IMG/VR virus record: IMGVR_UViG_3300018634_000001
Location: 1 to 21,655 of that record
Reading direction: 5' to 3' (one strand)
Source of the DNA: a virus
DNA: 21,655 bases
Below the pieces are notes generated by a model. The model saw only the letters and a list, made by a program, of their open reading frames with translations, ran no database searches and was not told the DNA's origin. The translations under genes were made by a program, and so were the position numbers. How positions within the stretch are numbered: the stretch's first letter is position 1; every line of letters starts with the position of its first letter. Shown here piece after piece: positions 6,923-14,734 of this stretch.

Positions 6923-7723
6923 TTACGCTGTACGTTTCCACCACACGCCATTGAGCACCCGCCCCTGCACACTAAAAGTCCCCGGTGGGTCTCCTGCTGC
7001 ATTTACCGTGACTGTTCCGGTCGGTGTTCCAGCAGTCGCAGGCTGTGTGTCAGCAAAACCCGCTTTGATTATATCATTTTGATCAGCGTTACCATCGTAT
7101 GCCGGTTGTCCTTCTGTCGCTTGATATCTAGCACTATGCGCATGCGGCGGTAGCTCATCACCGGTAAATGTTGCTGTATGCGTGTGCTGTAAAAGTGGCA
7201 CGGGCGGTGTATTATCTCCCGTTACTGTGCCGATTGCATCATCTCCTGGTTCAACAGCTGCAAGAGATGCACCTGCCTCGATTGACACCCATGTGCCAAC
7301 GTATCCGAGCTGATTCGGGGTCAAATCAACAGTTAAAAATAATGTCTCACCGACTGCTAACTGCGGCCGTACCTCTTGCCACAACGCTGGAGAGGTCATC
7401 GGGTTTGCGTTTAATGATGAAGATAGCGCTCTATATTCAATTCCGTTGTCTGCGATTACTCTAGCATTTGTTATATAACTAGTCTCAGCATTCCAACCGA
7501 GGATGCCTGTCCTCTCAATCAAATCCACTAGTGTTGACAGTCTGTATAAATACTCGTTTTCAATCGCACTACCAGCAAGCGTGTCAAATTTTTTGAGCGC
7601 TGCTTGTATTTGAGCATCTGTTATTGTCGTGTCTCTGTACCCGTTTCCAGTGCTCGGACTAGATGTGTCAGTGCTAGCTGCCTCACCGTACACAGCTGGC
7701 CCCTTGAAGATTCGTGTTGCCAT
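6923..7723 (-). CDS. collar-type tail fibre or tail tip protein (266 aa)
   Basis: Probable short fibre or tip protein. ATG 7723 follows AGGAG by six bases. A stretch at about residues 75-118, with W-x-A-x-T-x-Y, a hydrophobic-NGIEYRAL strand and a closing SPALWQEV, resembles the small carbohydrate-binding modules of the CBM5/12 type. Residues about 180-200 contain H-T-H and, a little later, PPHAHS; such histidine pairs are typical of the collar region of phage fibres, where HxH motifs bind metal in trimers. The protein ends in VWWKRTA, a common terminus of such fibre proteins, so it is complete. It directly follows the DUF2612-type baseplate gene. Its stop is one base from the stop of the convergent acyltransferase. 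Confidence 0.75.
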   Translation of the reverse strand: MATRIFKGPAVYGEAASTDTSSPSTGNGYRDTTITDAQIQAALKKFDTLAGSAIENEYLYRLSTLVDLIERTGILGWNAETSYITNARVIADNGIEYRALSSSLNANPMTSPALWQEVRPQLAVGETLFLTVDLTPNQLGYVGTWVSIEAGASLAAVEPGDDAIGTVTGDNTPPVPLLQHTHTATFTGDELPPHAHSARYQATEGQPAYDGNADQNDIIKAGFADTQPATAGTPTGTVTVNAAGDPPGTFSVQGRVLNGVWWKRTA

Positions 7724-7735
7724 TTTTTCTCCTCA

Positions 7736-8428
7736 TTAAACAGCGTAATTAGCTTGGTCGTACCCCTTGTTGGGCAATATGCTATCATATGTAAATGCCG
7801 GGTTCGGTCTAAATATTACATCAACTATGCGCCCTGTGGAAGGTATCGGCAAAAAGTATACTTTATCAGTTGTCACTGTGTCAGTGACTTTTGTCAGATT
7901 CTGAACAATGTATGTCGGCGTGTTCGCCGGGACGATTAAACTGATGTCACTCATCCCTTCTTTGCGAATCGATATGTTTATACCGTAAACTAGCTTAACA
8001 ACCTGCAAAATCTCAGGCACTGAACCGTATTTGACGTGATTTTTAAATATACGAGCGTATATCAGCTGTCGATACGTAAAATCACTAGCAATCAAATTGC
8101 CGCCAATCGGGGCACCTTCTATATAGCAGATTCCTTCTTCATATCCAACATTTTTAGTATCATACGCAAACCAATTCTTATTGCCATAGTTCTCTAGCTC
8201 TCTGCTCTGCCCCACGATGCGACCTATGATGTCAAGCTGAACGCCAACTGCATCATCTAAGCAGCGTAATTGCATTGCATCTATTAATGATTGATACAAA
8301 TCAATTGATTGATTATTGATTGCAGATTGCGCTCCAAGCAGTATTTGAGAGCGTCTAAATTGAGAGAGAGTCAAATCACACGCTTGCTTGACTTGGTCTT
8401 TGTCGTAAACGCTAAAATCACAACTCAT
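7736..8428 (-). CDS. DUF2612-type tail protein I-like baseplate protein (230 aa)
   Basis: Baseplate-to-fibre connector occupying the position of P2 gpI. The N-terminal half has the conserved pattern of a helical region followed by LDDAVGVQLDIIGRIVGQSR, and the middle contains RQLIYARIFKNHVKYGSV followed by a hydrophobic segment and YGINISI; these are features of the DUF2612 family. The C-terminal 60 residues are beta-rich and likely contact the fibre. The ATG overlaps the gpJ stop by four bases (8425-8428), and the fibre gene follows 12 bases after the stop. Family assignment is from motif recall. Confidence 0.8.
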   Translation of the reverse strand: MSCDFSVYDKDQVKQACDLTLSQFRRSQILLGAQSAINNQSIDLYQSLIDAMQLRCLDDAVGVQLDIIGRIVGQSRELENYGNKNWFAYDTKNVGYEEGICYIEGAPIGGNLIASDFTYRQLIYARIFKNHVKYGSVPEILQVVKLVYGINISIRKEGMSDISLIVPANTPTYIVQNLTKVTDTVTTDKVYFLPIPSTGRIVDVIFRPNPAFTYDSILPNKGYDQANYAV

Positions 8429-9636
8429 GATACTGTTACCGTGATGTTTGATGCATCAAATATAGCGACCTCGTTAAATGCGATGGGTATTTGCGTTGTC
8501 GAACCATTTACAGTGATACTGTTAATTCTATGACCTGACACCTGATTGACTGGCGTATATAGCCGACTCACGATAACATCTGTGCCCGGTGGGAATCCGT
8601 TTTGATCAAATCCATCAGTAATGCCAAACGCATCAGCCCCTTCTAGCGAGTACAGCACAATGTTGTCTTTGATTTGTTGGTCTCCATCTGTTGGATAGAC
8701 AGCCGAATTAACGACTGTAATATCAACATCAACTGTCATCGGGACCTGCGTAGGTCGACTAAATCGCACTGGGTTAGGTTCACCCTGAGCGTCAAATAGT
8801 ATGACCTCGATATCACCAAAAAATTCTGCTGTGCAACCCGAACGCTGCAATATTGTTTTTGCGATCTCTGTATCATCGCCACCTAAAACAATGCACGCCT
8901 GCTGTTTTGCAGGTATACCATCCGCATCCGTTGTTAGCGTGTTATTGATTTTGACGCGAGCAAATGTGACATTTTCTAGATTAGCAAGATTTGCTTGCAC
9001 GCTATCGCTGGGCGCAGCACTAGGCGCAGCGTTAGAGCTCCTGCGCCTAACCTCCGCTTGTGTGTCTGTCTCTACATTTACTCCCGTAACTATAGTTGAG
9101 GTATTCGTAACACTATCCCAGTTTGGTTGAGGTGTTTTGATTTTAGTAATAGTACCGTTGGTAACAATGATTGGACCGTCAACCGTTGCGGTTGCGGTTG
9201 CGGTCGCAACGCCCGATTCGTCAAATGTTACAGTTTGATCAGTTGTAAACAGATTACTATCAAATACATCTGATATTGTCTGACCTGCTAACACTGTTGC
9301 TCCTGCTGTGCCAATCATTTCTATGCTTAAAATTGTTGGAGAAGAGGGTATCCGTGATATGCCAGTTATCTCTAATAACCCGTCGACAGCAGGACCGACC
9401 GCTAACAAGGGATTAAACTGATTGTACGCAAGCTGCGCTGCTTCCCAGCCCTGTGCTGTTTGATTGAGCGGGACTTGTACAATCTGCATAGCGGGGTCGT
9501 CACTATTAAAATCTGGATTGAGACGATTACCAGTTTTTTGATCAACTATTTCTGCGAGCTCTACGCTTGTTTCATCAAGAATATCTGCTAAACGCTTGGC
9601 TTCCCAGCCTTTGGGCGTGACACCATATTTTGACAT
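8425..9636 (-). CDS. baseplate J/gp47-family wedge protein (403 aa)
   Basis: Baseplate wedge protein (P2 gpJ, Mu gp47, T4 gp6 family) that links hub, wedge and fibres. The N-terminal helical part has the family's LNQTAQGWEAAQLAYNQFNP-type segment at about residues 57-76. The core shows QAEVRRR near residue 193, followed by SDSVQANLANLENVTFARV, the classical J-domain signature. The C-terminal third includes the segment from PVNQVSGH into beta strands typical of the family. A hexamer repeat at 9185-9208 encodes an Ala-Thr run. ATG 9636 starts three bases after the lipoprotein stop, with GGTGA as ribosome binding site. Confidence 0.88.
   Translation of the reverse strand: MSKYGVTPKGWEAKRLADILDETSVELAEIVDQKTGNRLNPDFNSDDPAMQIVQVPLNQTAQGWEAAQLAYNQFNPLLAVGPAVDGLLEITGISRIPSSPTILSIEMIGTAGATVLAGQTISDVFDSNLFTTDQTVTFDESGVATATATATVDGPIIVTNGTITKIKTPQPNWDSVTNTSTIVTGVNVETDTQAEVRRRSSNAAPSAAPSDSVQANLANLENVTFARVKINNTLTTDADGIPAKQQACIVLGGDDTEIAKTILQRSGCTAEFFGDIEVILFDAQGEPNPVRFSRPTQVPMTVDVDITVVNSAVYPTDGDQQIKDNIVLYSLEGADAFGITDGFDQNGFPPGTDVIVSRLYTPVNQVSGHRINSITVNGSTTQIPIAFNEVAIFDASNITVTVS
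9185..9208 (-). repeat. in-frame hexanucleotide repeat in the gpJ-like gene
   Basis: Three perfect copies of GTTGCG (plus-strand reading) and one variant copy encode an Ala-Thr run. Slippage by whole units would keep the frame. Confidence 0.8.
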
Positions 9637-9639
9637 ATA

Positions 9640-10011
9640 TCACCATTTCAATTTTTTGTGCTTCGCTTCTAGATTATGCGCGTACATTCTGTTTAATGTA
9701 ACATAGCTGCACATATTTAAACCGCCATTGCAATATTGCCTAATCATCGTTTTTAACAAATTCTTGTCTTTAGTTTGCAAAAGCGCCTGAAACGCTTCAA
9801 GATTTGCTCGCTCCATTCTTCTAAGAGATGCGGGTGAGCACATTTTGAGTGCGCTTCTGCAGTATTGATCATGAACGCGAGCTTCTATGTATGATACTAC
9901 GCGCTGCCTGTTTGCTTGTGTGTCTATATACCCAATCGGGCTAATAAACCTAGCCGTGCTCGCGCACGCGCACGCGCTAATTATATACAGTATAAATAAT
10001 CTTTTATGCAT
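9640..10011 (-). CDS. putative lipoprotein with duplicated Cys-x6-Cys motif (123 aa)
   Basis: Unrecognised exported protein. The N-terminus (MHKR, then a hydrophobic run) ends in I-S-A-C at residues 11-14, a good lipobox, so Cys14 may be lipidated; cleavage by signal peptidase I near ACAS is the alternative. The mature part contains two related segments 43 residues apart, each with QYC-x3-L-x-MCS, then L-x-RM and NLEA (residues 49-73 and 92-116, 14 of 26 positions identical). The paired cysteines (51/58, 94/101) suggest periplasmic disulfides. The start overlaps the upstream wedge-gene stop by eight bases and the gpJ gene starts three bases after its stop, so it is a full member of the late operon. 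Candidates: superinfection exclusion, a baseplate-associated lipoprotein, or a lysis-related protein. No match to spanin or known exclusion families was recognised. Confidence 0.75.
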   Translation of the reverse strand: MHKRLFILYIISACACASTARFISPIGYIDTQANRQRVVSYIEARVHDQYCRSALKMCSPASLRRMERANLEAFQALLQTKDKNLLKTMIRQYCNGGLNMCSYVTLNRMYAHNLEAKHKKLKW

Positions 10012-10384
10012 AAATTACTACCTTTTTTTCTGTATTGTCTGTCTCAACTATTACACTAGCAACAATTGACGCTGTTCGCACTGTTGCGCTATATGATATC
10101 TCAAATTTATCGATACGTTTAACGTTATCAACATCAAGAATTTGACGTCTAAAAATAGCAGATATCTCATCTGCCTGCATTTTGCTGCCTAATATGCCGT
10201 CTTGTGATTCATCGTTATTATAGTACGGTATACCTATTTTCGTATCTAGGAACCACTCGCCCAGCTCAGTTTGTACGCGAGTCTGTATTGCGTCTGTTGT
10301 TGCCTGCTCGCCGACGCTCAAAGACACACGACCGCCCTCGCTTATTTCAAAATCGTTATCTACTAATTTTAAACTAAAAATCAT
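10004..10384 (-). CDS. gp25/gp46-like baseplate wedge protein (126 aa)
   Basis: Small baseplate wedge protein related to Mu gp46 and T4 gp25/P2 gpW. The signature is T-x-A-I-x-T-R-V-x-T-E-L-G-E-W-F followed by a short strand and GIPYYN (about residues 29-56), then the I-x-R-R-Q-I helix and beta strands of the C-terminal half. Length fits the family. The ATG overlaps the spike-gene stop by four bases (10381-10384). The place between spike and gpJ genes is the expected one, except that the lipoprotein gene separates it from gpJ. Confidence 0.85.
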   Translation of the reverse strand: MIFSLKLVDNDFEISEGGRVSLSVGEQATTDAIQTRVQTELGEWFLDTKIGIPYYNNDESQDGILGSKMQADEISAIFRRQILDVDNVKRIDKFEISYSATVRTASIVASVIVETDNTEKKVVIYA

Positions 10385-11208
10385 TGCGGAGCTCCCGAAG
10401 TGCCCGTTACAGCTACAGGATTACCATTAACCATTACGCTATATGAACCCGCTGCATGTGTATGATCGGACGGTAAATCAACACCGCCAATTGATAGCGC
10501 GCCAGCGGCCACCGCTGGCGCGTTAACTGCCGCGCCTGTAACCGTGCCCGTTACGACCAACTCGCCATTTATTGTTACCGTTGCAGATGTTATTGTTGTT
10601 GTAGATGCGTTAATTGATGCGCTAGATGTCGCATCAATAGTTGCGTCAGAGCATGATATTGATGCATTAGATTCTGCTGTTACTGTCACGCTGTTTGCAT
10701 TTATATTTACGTCAGAACCGTTTACTGTTATGTTTACTGTTGGTGTTCCAATTTGTATCGCATCATTGTTGTATGTATCGAGCGATGCAACTGTAAGCGC
10801 GTTTGGTATACATAAACAATCAGTCATGTCATGATGCCGTATTTCTGCCTCATCGGCAGGTCGTTGCGGTCCTTTTTGTAGCTCCCAATTATCTATTGGT
10901 CTATCTGATACTAACAGTATAACATCATCGCCTGATTTTATCGGCACTGTCATTGATAAACCAGTGGATGCAGATGAAGGCAAAACAATCGGTACGCCTG
11001 TCAATTTTGGAAAATCTTGATATGTGCGCTCACCATCAAGCTCAACAATTTGTTGAATAGTCGGCAGGACATCGATGCACCAAATGCGCCCAGATTTATA
11101 AGGCTCGCTGTCTGCTATGCCGAGTGTCACTGTTCGACATCTGAGTAAATGACGACTTATTGTTGTTGATAGTGCGTCTGATTGCGCTGTGCTAAATGTT
11201 GTTTTCAT
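10381..11208 (-). CDS. Gp138-like baseplate spike protein (275 aa)
   Basis: Membrane-puncturing spike at the tip of the tail (Gp138/gpV/Mu gp45 group). The first ~130 residues form an OB-fold-like N-terminal domain with V-P-I-x-S-G-D-D-V-I-L-L and D-x-W, as in Gp138. Residues about 155-225 are a Thr/Ala/Ser/Asn-rich run of alternating beta strands typical of a triple beta-helix spike. A D-H-T-H-A-A-G motif at about 250 resembles the metal-binding tip histidines of spikes. ATG 11208 is chosen: it overlaps the hub stop in a TAATG arrangement and has AAAGAG upstream, whereas the longer in-frame start at 11244 is a TTG without a ribosome binding site. Confidence 0.85.
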   Translation of the reverse strand: MKTTFSTAQSDALSTTISRHLLRCRTVTLGIADSEPYKSGRIWCIDVLPTIQQIVELDGERTYQDFPKLTGVPIVLPSSASTGLSMTVPIKSGDDVILLVSDRPIDNWELQKGPQRPADEAEIRHHDMTDCLCIPNALTVASLDTYNNDAIQIGTPTVNITVNGSDVNINANSVTVTAESNASISCSDATIDATSSASINASTTTITSATVTINGELVVTGTVTGAAVNAPAVAAGALSIGGVDLPSDHTHAAGSYSVMVNGNPVAVTGTSGAPQ

Positions 11209-12065
11209 TAAAATCTCTTTAGCGATTTGAGTGACATTTTCCAATCACTACCGTGCGTGCTGCCCCCGATTTGGCATTCATCTATAACGTATTTCCCATT
11301 TAAATTTGGTGAGACGTTAGATGTTACTTTTACTGTATCCCCAGGTGTGATTTTTGGATTCAAAACAGTCTCAATTTGAACGCCAACTTGAGCTTTGATT
11401 ACTCCATTCAACAGTGGGCTTATGCTAATCAAATTATCTTCAGGTGTTATAGAATACAGTTTTTTGCTTGATTTATCATCATCAATAGCTTGAAAAACGT
11501 TGTTTTGTATAGACCAGCTAAAACCGAATGCTCGAGCTAATGAATCAAGCGAATCAATCGCGCGTCCGTTAAAAATGCGACCTTTGTTTGCTAGCTTACC
11601 TGTAACGTTAATCTCTCCAATCGTTACGCCCTCCATTTTTTCAGCAATCTCTTTTATTATAGTAGATACAGCAATGCTTCCCGTATATGATTTATTATAA
11701 AATGAACGTAGACTTGCACCCATGCCATCCATCACGTATATAGTTGTTACTATCTCACTGCCAGCGCGTTGGGTCGGCGCCGCTAATATGCCGCCTTTAC
11801 TGATTAAATTGAGCTCTTGACCAACATATCCACCATATAGTTCAACACTAAGCCCCTGCTGCTGAAGCGCGTTTCGTGTGTTTTGCGATAAGTTGGTTAA
11901 TGTTAACTGTGTTTCGTTTGGTGAGCCAGTGATATGCTTGTTTACACTAAAATCAATGCGCAGGTCGGAGCTCAGGCCGTTCGAGTCAATGACAATCGCG
12001 CTTTTAGTTCCCTTTTTTTCATAGTCTTTAAATGGGCCTATTCTCACCTGAACTTGTCTGATCAT
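11208..12065 (-). CDS. baseplate hub protein (Mu gp44/T4 gp27-like) (285 aa)
   Basis: Baseplate hub that joins tail tube and spike. Recognisable parts are the N-terminal beta strands with a basic GPFKDYEKKGTK, then S-P-N-E-T-Q-L-T-L-T-N-L-S, a pattern seen in Mu gp44-like hubs. A middle helical portion around IIKEIAEKMEG follows, then LARAFGFSWSIQNNVFQAI, and a closing G-K-Y-V-I-D-E-C near the C-terminus. The position directly before the spike gene supports the call. Start and stop overlap both neighbours (ATGA at 12062-12065; TAATG at 11208). Confidence 0.82.
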   Translation of the reverse strand: MIRQVQVRIGPFKDYEKKGTKSAIVIDSNGLSSDLRIDFSVNKHITGSPNETQLTLTNLSQNTRNALQQQGLSVELYGGYVGQELNLISKGGILAAPTQRAGSEIVTTIYVMDGMGASLRSFYNKSYTGSIAVSTIIKEIAEKMEGVTIGEINVTGKLANKGRIFNGRAIDSLDSLARAFGFSWSIQNNVFQAIDDDKSSKKLYSITPEDNLISISPLLNGVIKAQVGVQIETVLNPKITPGDTVKVTSNVSPNLNGKYVIDECQIGGSTHGSDWKMSLKSLKRF

Positions 12066-12451
12066 AGCTGTAGCCTTGGAGGAAATAGCGCGTCAAAATC
12101 ATATGTGATGGGTAGTGTTGCAGTGTCTCCAATTTCATCAATTGCTAGAGCTTCAAACTCACCAGCCTCAAACCACATCATCTTTGCAGTTGTTCCGAGT
12201 GAGCCAAACCCGAACGCTGGGGCAGTCATGCGTATCTGCCCATACCGCGCTGTAAGCGATTTGGTGAGCATTAGATTAAAAAACCCCTTAAGCGTAATGC
12301 CAAGCTCAATCGGTTCTTCTTGCTCTGTCAGTATGTCCATGTAATAATACTGACTAATTGAATTATAATATGTTCGTATTTGAACAGTGTTGTCACCTAA
12401 TGTTATTAAAATGACTCTATCGGCATCTGGTGTTGTCGGGATCTCTTTCAT
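12062..12451 (-). CDS. baseplate plug protein, Pam3 gp18-like (129 aa)
   Basis: Small baseplate plug-type protein, of the kind found between the Dit-like protein and the hub in similar contractile tails, including cyanophage Pam3. An N-terminal dipeptide-rich beta region (VQIRTYYNSISQYYYMDI) and a later beta-strand pair support this family. ATG 12451 overlaps the previous stop by four bases. The name follows position and general resemblance, so it is less sure than its neighbours. Confidence 0.7.
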   Translation of the reverse strand: MKEIPTTPDADRVILITLGDNTVQIRTYYNSISQYYYMDILTEQEEPIELGITLKGFFNLMLTKSLTARYGQIRMTAPAFGFGSLGTTAKMMWFEAGEFEALAIDEIGDTATLPITYDFDALFPPRLQL

Positions 12452-12993
12452 AATAAACCAAACCCCTTTGCAATTTGATCTGCGACACTATCATCATTTT
12501 TTACCTCAGCAGGCTCAACTTTACCTGCATCCACTTTTTTACTTGCTGTTTGTTTCGCTGAGCTTGACAGCTGTTTGACCGTAACAACCTGAAAATCAAC
12601 CTCATTAATACGCACAAAAGAAACGCGTCCGCGTAACTCACCAACTAAGGGGCTTGTGTTTTCAGCTGATATCGACACTAGTGCCATATTTTTGTATAGA
12701 TAATGTCTTGTCACTACATCATACAGATCGCGCGCTTTCAATGCGTTTTTAATCTGCTCAAATGTTGTTGCTGCTCGAGTGCCGTATGCGCTCAATGAGT
12801 TGTCTATATTTGATATCATCCAGGAAATTTCAACAGTTTCAGGTGTTAAGACGATGTGGTCTGATATCGTTGCGCCAGATTCAACAGCAAACGCCGTAGG
12901 TTGTGCTGATTCGTCATGAAATTCAGCTGTGATTTGATCAACAGGTATTGTTGCAATTAATTCGGGATTTCCAGCGTTGAATATTGATGTCAT
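12448..12993 (-). CDS. Dit-like distal tail protein (181 aa)
   Basis: Baseplate protein that probably forms the ring between tail tube and hub. Residues 1-140 have the alternating strand pattern of Dit-like N-terminal domains, with I-S-D-H-I-V-L-T-P-E-T-V-E-I-S-W near 43-58 and a helix T-x-F-E-Q-I-K-N-A-L-K at about 75-85, followed by more strands. The last 40 residues are a Lys/Ala/Val-rich, probably flexible tail. Gene order (tape measure, Dit-like, plug, hub) supports the call. ATGA overlaps occur at both ends. Confidence 0.75.
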   Translation of the reverse strand: MTSIFNAGNPELIATIPVDQITAEFHDESAQPTAFAVESGATISDHIVLTPETVEISWMISNIDNSLSAYGTRAATTFEQIKNALKARDLYDVVTRHYLYKNMALVSISAENTSPLVGELRGRVSFVRINEVDFQVVTVKQLSSSAKQTASKKVDAGKVEPAEVKNDDSVADQIAKGFGLL

Positions 12994-14456
12994 TGTACTA
13001 ATGGGACCTGAGTTGCAAGTGTTGAAAAGTCGCTTACCGATTCTTTGGCGACCGCCATTGGGCTGCCTGCCCCGCTTATATTTTGAGTGAGCGAAAATGA
13101 ATTGTTATTGTTTGTGTTTGCGCTTGAATTTTGAATTACTTGTGCGGGAACGGGTGCAGATTGAGTTGATGATAATGTTTTGCTTTGTGCCCCCCCATCT
13201 TCACTGCCAATATACTCATCCAAGGCGTCAAGTCCTTTTCCAATCATGTCGCCAACAAATGAAAATACCGACATGATTTTTTTAAATCCATCTTTTATTG
13301 AGTCTATGTAGACAGAAAAAAAGTCCTTGACTGAATCAATGATTGAGTTAAATGCTTTTTTAACTACTCTCGAAATGTTTGGAAATCTTTCAGTGAATGC
13401 ATCAACAAATTTTCCAATTATGCTATCACCGCCCCTAAAGTAGGCCCAGATGTCCTCCATGACCAGCACTAATCCCGCAATGCCAATTGCGGCAGCAACA
13501 AAGGGCGCTGCAATGAGCGCAGCCTGCGCTGCCATCGACGCGAGACCCCCAGCGACAAGGACTGCTATCGCTTTTGTTGCGTCTAGATCGCCCGAAAATT
13601 TATCCAAATCGGGCAAAAACGATTTTATAAAATCCCAAGCTTTGCTTATTGCGTCACTAAAAAGTTCAAAACCAAGTCGCGCACCATCAATGACTTGCGT
13701 GATGCCCAAATCAATAAATTTCCGATTAACATCAATGAAATTCTGCCATTTTTTTGCCATCTCGGTCAGAACAGGGAAAAATTTACTAACAGCTGTATTG
13801 ACAACTCCAGTGACTGTAAATCTCAAATTAAACAGTGCGTCATCTAAATCGGCAGCCGATTTTGCTGTTTTTTCGGATAGAACGCCGCCTAGCTCTCTAG
13901 CTCTATCTGTTAATTCCTTTACACCGTCGGAGCCTGATTGTAGCAGTCTAATCGTTGATTTAGAGAGCCCCAACTTGTTACCAAAATCTTGCGCCTTTTT
14001 GTTGCTCATCGTGCCGAATTTTTCAGCTAAATCACCAAACAACTCTGTTGCTGTTTTTATATCACCATTGGATTTACGTGCGCTAATTCCTAGCTGAAGA
14101 AGCGCTTCGCTGTATGCGCCTGGGTTTGACGTGTCGACAATTTTAGAGAGCGTCTCTAGATCTTTGTTCATGTCATCTACAGAGCCGCCCGATAATACCG
14201 AAGCATAACCGAGCTCTTGCAACTTCTCAAAAGTGACGCCAATGCTTGCTGAAAATTTGCCCTGAGCGTCCACAGAATTAGCAAGAACTAGCGCGTACCC
14301 TTGGGCCGCAGTTGCTGCAACATTTAAAGCTTTACCAAGCTGGGCAGCTTTTTTACCCATGTCGACAAGATTTTTTTTAAAGTCAGCCGCTTCTTTTTTT
14401 GAAGAAGGATCAACTTCAAGCCCAAGTATCGTCACAAACTCATCGACTATGCTCAT
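12990..14456 (-). CDS. tail tape measure protein (488 aa)
   Basis: Sets tail length and is ejected with DNA. The N-terminal third is mainly helical with many Lys/Ala/Leu. The region around residues 290-335 is strongly hydrophobic and Ala/Gly-rich, as expected for the membrane-inserting part of tape measures. It is followed by M-E-D-I-W-A-Y-F-R-G-G-D-S at about 332-345, a recurrent signature of such proteins. The tail end is Ser/Asn/Gln-rich. At about 0.15 nm per helical residue, 488 residues imply a tail shorter than about 75 nm, small for a myovirus. It starts by ATGA overlap with the chaperone frameshift extension, the universal position. Confidence 0.88.
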   Translation of the reverse strand: MSIVDEFVTILGLEVDPSSKKEAADFKKNLVDMGKKAAQLGKALNVAATAAQGYALVLANSVDAQGKFSASIGVTFEKLQELGYASVLSGGSVDDMNKDLETLSKIVDTSNPGAYSEALLQLGISARKSNGDIKTATELFGDLAEKFGTMSNKKAQDFGNKLGLSKSTIRLLQSGSDGVKELTDRARELGGVLSEKTAKSAADLDDALFNLRFTVTGVVNTAVSKFFPVLTEMAKKWQNFIDVNRKFIDLGITQVIDGARLGFELFSDAISKAWDFIKSFLPDLDKFSGDLDATKAIAVLVAGGLASMAAQAALIAAPFVAAAIGIAGLVLVMEDIWAYFRGGDSIIGKFVDAFTERFPNISRVVKKAFNSIIDSVKDFFSVYIDSIKDGFKKIMSVFSFVGDMIGKGLDALDEYIGSEDGGAQSKTLSSTQSAPVPAQVIQNSSANTNNNNSFSLTQNISGAGSPMAVAKESVSDFSTLATQVPLVQ

Positions 14457-14734
14457 CGTTTGTTTCTCTCTGCCTCAGTTTGCGCCATTTTGTGTTGCTC
14501 CCACTCTAACCAACTGTTTAGCTCTATCATGCTCATCATGTCGCGCATATCGTACCAATCGAGCTTTCCGCTATTTAATTCGATGTACGTGCAGTATCCT
14601 GCTGTGACAACCGAGCTAACCATGTACTCAACAGTCCAATCTTCGGGAATTTGAACAGTTAATCCCCTGTTTTGCTGGGGAAGCTCTTTCCCAAGCCCAA
14701 AAAATAACCTCCGCACACTTCTTTTATAAGCCAA
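14453..14734 (-). CDS. tail assembly chaperone, -1 frame extension (gpT-like)
   Basis: Reading frame overlapping the end of the 137-residue chaperone gene by 76 bases in the -1 frame. Its apparent first codon at 14734 is TTG with no ribosome binding site, so independent initiation is unlikely. Translation most probably enters from the upstream gene at the slippery heptamer 14692-14686, adding 77 residues to residue 129 for a fusion of about 206 residues. The part beyond the slip contains a P-E-D-W-T-V-E-Y motif and a Trp-rich end with YDMRDMMSMIELNSWLEWEQ. This is the G-T fusion of lambda-like and other tailed phages, which binds the tape measure during tail assembly; the tape-measure gene starts at its stop. 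Confidence 0.85.
   Translation of the reverse strand: MAYKRSVRRLFFGLGKELPQQNRGLTVQIPEDWTVEYMVSSVVTAGYCTYIELNSGKLDWYDMRDMMSMIELNSWLEWEQHKMAQTEAERNKR

Noticed and set aside
13450-14097. A 215-codon plus-strand open frame antisense to the tape measure gene
   Set aside because: Mirror frame of a strongly coding minus-strand gene; Ser/Ala/Pro-rich with no ribosome binding site or motif. The same applies to plus-strand frames at 1272-1952, 4154-4468 and 8801-9130.
14453-14734. The -1 frame of the chaperone pair as an independent gene starting at 14734
   Set aside because: The first codon is TTG with no ribosome binding site, and two in-phase slippery heptamers explain expression better.
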